NCBI GenBank assembly: GCA_012064415.1
Contig: SSNU01000014.1
Location: 1 to 58,508, forward strand
Direction of reading: 5' to 3'
DNA: 58,508 nt
Origin: Gyrodactylus bullatarudis
Taxonomy: Eukaryota; Platyhelminthes; Monogenea; Gyrodactylidea; Gyrodactylidae
Part shown: piece by piece, positions 58,127-58,508 of the stretch
Numbering within the stretch: position 1 is the first letter of the stretch
Layout of the letters: each line of letters starts with the position of its first letter
Translations under genes and position numbers: made by a program
The notes under the pieces: model-generated
The model's database searches: none
Seen by the model: only the letters and a program-made list of their open reading frames with translations
What the model was told of the DNA's origin: nothing

Positions 58127-58508
58127 GTGAGTCTTGGGATATAAAAAATAATTTTGCCCAAGATAATTCTAATTCACGAAACTTGCCTTTTTAAAATTAA
58201 GTACTGTTTTGTTTTTCGATTATAATCAGTAATTACTGATAAGTAGGGCGGTCACAATGCTATTTTTAATAGGTTGCTAGACTTTTAATGAGATTTATTT
58301 AAGCTGTTTCATCGGAATCTTTTTTTCTACCTTAATTCAAATTATGCAGGACAAAAATTATTTTCTTTCTTCATTGGTTAATTTATAAAAAGAATTTTAT
58401 AAGAGAAATATATATTTCGCCAGGTCTTATCAATCTCTAATCCTGGTTTGATTAAATAATATTTACAAAGTTTTTTAATGAATAAATAGTTAATGAAAAA
58501 TAGTAAAA
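58127..58508. other. Intron or 3' flank of the coiled-coil gene
   Basis: It follows a strong GTGAGT donor. No acceptor leading to an open helical frame is evident before the window ends. Confidence 0.35.

Noticed and set aside
1..58508. CRISPR array, prokaryotic operons or phage
   Set aside because: Spliced genes with GT-AG introns and animal domain families show this is a eukaryotic genome; no regularly spaced short repeats were seen.

Overview
The window is nuclear DNA of an animal, very AT-rich, with spliced genes whose introns run from a few dozen bases to about 2.5 kb. Three genes can be reconstructed exon by exon, because splice sites and codon phase agree at every junction. A fourth is partial. 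The gene content (a nidogen-type basement-membrane protein, TONSL and Pol III subunit RPC6) is metazoan. The base composition, the compact introns and the load of hAT, Penelope-like, LINE and Mutator remnants suggest an invertebrate, plausibly an arthropod such as a parasitic copepod. That last guess is weak because no rRNA or mitochondrial marker is present.

Region 1 to 20.7 kb has no host gene that I can support and is a graveyard of mobile elements. In order it holds: a GIY-YIG relic (508-922); a tRNA-derived SINE carrying a hammerhead-ribozyme-like motif (3325-3490); a hAT MITE (3583-4024); a short inverted-repeat element (6691-7026); a LINE broken by a Penelope-like GIY-YIG element (10.7-12.6 kb); a second LINE 3' end (to 13.48 kb); a Mutator-like element with a 9-bp target duplication and a stub of MULE transposase (15688-16459); and a 717-bp foldback element (18788-19504).

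Region 20.8 to 49.7 kb is one large plus-strand gene of about 37 exons encoding roughly 2,409 residues. The order is signal peptide, NIDO, two EGFs, G2F, EGF, a second G2F, more than 20 further EGFs, an Ig domain, a YWTD/nidogen-type propeller and a truncated C-terminal EGF. Its introns hold a frameshifted hAT transposon with intact ends, two hAT MITEs and two foldback or inverted-repeat elements.

Region 50.9 to 58.1 kb is gene-dense. POLR3F (minus) and TONSL (plus) diverge from a spacer of about 100 bp. TONSL is followed within about 85 bp by a coiled-coil gene on the same strand whose first visible exon begins at a 3' splice site. This cluster uses very short introns (27-34 nt). The nidogen-like protein would act in the extracellular matrix, whereas POLR3F and TONSL are nuclear housekeeping proteins for transcription and replication repair; I see no functional link between the two sides.
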